DNA of 15,618 nucleotides. Source: GCA-2732805 sp964516605 (GTDB lineage: Bacteria > Pseudomonadota > Gammaproteobacteria > Coxiellales > Coxiellaceae). Where the stretch lies: contig CAZFAA010000039.1 in the NCBI GenBank assembly GCA_964516605.1, positions 1-15,618 on the forward strand, given 5' to 3'. Positions 14,975 through 15,618 of this stretch are shown one piece after another; the first letter of the stretch is position 1, and each line of letters starts with the position of its first letter. A program made the position numbers and the translations under genes. The notes beneath the pieces were generated by a model. It was given only the letters and a program-made list of their open reading frames with translations, was not told the DNA's origin and did not search any database.

Positions 14975-15618
14975 TATTTCCCCCACAAAGAAAGCTGTAT
15001 TGTTCCATCAATTAAACCATCCTTTAAACGCAGATCAATCGATGACAAAGAAAGGGGTAAACTTTCTAACTCCTGTCCAATCAAATCCAATAAGTCCGGT
15101 GATATCTCTTGTAAATCCAATGTCAATTTTGTTTGCTGCATCACACCATCTTGAGTGCTCGAATCAATATGAATTGCATCATCCATGAGCACCTGTCGAA
15201 TCCGCGTCATAAATGTATCAACCGTCACTTGCATCGCTGGATAAGAGCTCGGCAACGTACGTTTACTCAAGTGCGATTCAAGCGTTAATTCGGCCCCACT
15301 CGGGCTAATGCGCACGTCATAATAATGCTGCTTTGCCCAGTCCGTCAAATACCACAAATCACCGCCCTGTGCTTGCATATCAATCTGATAATGATCACCA
15401 CCAAAAGTAATATGAGCGAGCTGCCAACCGGGAATGAGATACAGCTGATCAATGTTATGTGCTAACTCTGTAATGATTTCTGTAGGGTTAGGTGATGATA
15501 ATTCAACTTCATATTGTTGCACGGGACTGACAATAGGCGTAGCCACAGTGGTTGCTACCGTTTGAGGTGCGGATGTCGCAAAATACCACCAGCTGCAGAT
15601 ACCTAAAATAAATGCCAT
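14974..15618 (-). CDS. PilO2-like type IVb pilus protein, C-terminal part (runs off the window)
   Basis: 214 residues are visible. An ATG sits exactly at the window edge, but the hydrophobic segment after it (AFILGICSWWYF) is short, and PilO2-type proteins have a cytoplasmic domain before their single membrane span. The gene therefore very likely starts beyond 15618. After the span come a Thr/Val linker, a helix (IITELAHNIDQLYLIPGW), the strand pair QLAHITFGGDHYQIDM, and an end like other PilO2 proteins: ELESLPLSLSSIDLRL followed by TIQLSLWGK. The stop overlaps the start of the PilP-like gene by one base, so the two are coupled and likely partners in the inner-membrane platform. The assignment is based on fold pattern and neighbour, not a diagnostic motif. 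Confidence 0.5.
   Translation of the reverse strand: MAFILGICSWWYFATSAPQTVATTVATPIVSPVQQYEVELSSPNPTEIITELAHNIDQLYLIPGWQLAHITFGGDHYQIDMQAQGGDLWYLTDWAKQHYYDVRISPSGAELTLESHLSKRTLPSSYPAMQVTVDTFMTRIRQVLMDDAIHIDSSTQDGVMQQTKLTLDLQEISPDLLDLIGQELESLPLSLSSIDLRLKDGLIDGTIQLSLWGK

Noticed and set aside
14975..14986. GTG at 14986 as start of the PilP-like protein
   Set aside because: The ATG at 14974 has a GGGGGA ribosome site at suitable distance and the usual stop-start overlap.
1..15618. Insertion sequences, phage genes, integrases, toxin-antitoxin or restriction genes
   Set aside because: No transposase, integrase or similar motif is visible in any frame; the unknown genes show no mobile-element boundaries.

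Overview
The window looks like a chromosomal stretch from a gammaproteobacterium of moderate GC content. The evidence is the conserved order prs – tRNA-Gln – ispE – lolB, reading left, against hemA – prfA – prmC, reading right, which is the usual gammaproteobacterial arrangement around the lolB/hemA divergent junction. Low-complexity, Ala-rich or Ser/Thr/Pro-rich unknown proteins sit among the housekeeping genes. Together with a Cys-rich ferrochelatase this is reminiscent of host-associated Legionellales/Coxiellaceae-type genomes, but that placement is inference.

Layout. Positions 1-1828 (minus strand): the 5' part of prs, tRNA-Gln(UUG), ispE and lolB, tightly packed and probably one transcript. 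Positions 1896-4358 (minus strand): two unrecognised paralogous proteins inserted at the lolB/hemA junction. The upstream one (399 aa) carries an acidic Ala/Asp tract and 13 tandem heptads encoded by a 21/42-bp DNA repeat. The downstream one (383-aa frame) seems to be the body of a gene whose start is cut off by an in-frame TAG. A perfect 13-bp hairpin lies between them. Positions 4587-8818 (plus strand): hemA, prfA, prmC and hemH. These join the first and last steps of haem synthesis to release factor 1 and the methyltransferase that modifies it. Positions 8826-9686 (minus strand): an unrecognised hydrophilic protein, followed by an AT-rich gap of about 360 bp.

Positions 10046-13461 (plus strand): a secreted GH18 chitinase, a long nested inverted repeat, a type IVb (PilS-like) pilin, rdgB, and an exported GIN/DUF2807-like beta-helix protein whose start overlaps the rdgB stop. 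Positions 13472-15618 (minus strand): a PilP-like inner-membrane protein with an appended C-terminal SPOR domain, preceded by the 3' part of a PilO2-like gene that runs off the window. The pilin and the PilO/PilP-like pair suggest that a type IVb pilus system begins here and continues to the right.

The points most worth a second look are the paralogue pair (amber codon after a well-formed start, ribosome site buried in a hairpin, expanding heptad repeat), the PilP-SPOR fusion near a pilin and a chitinase, and the nested palindrome after the chitinase gene.
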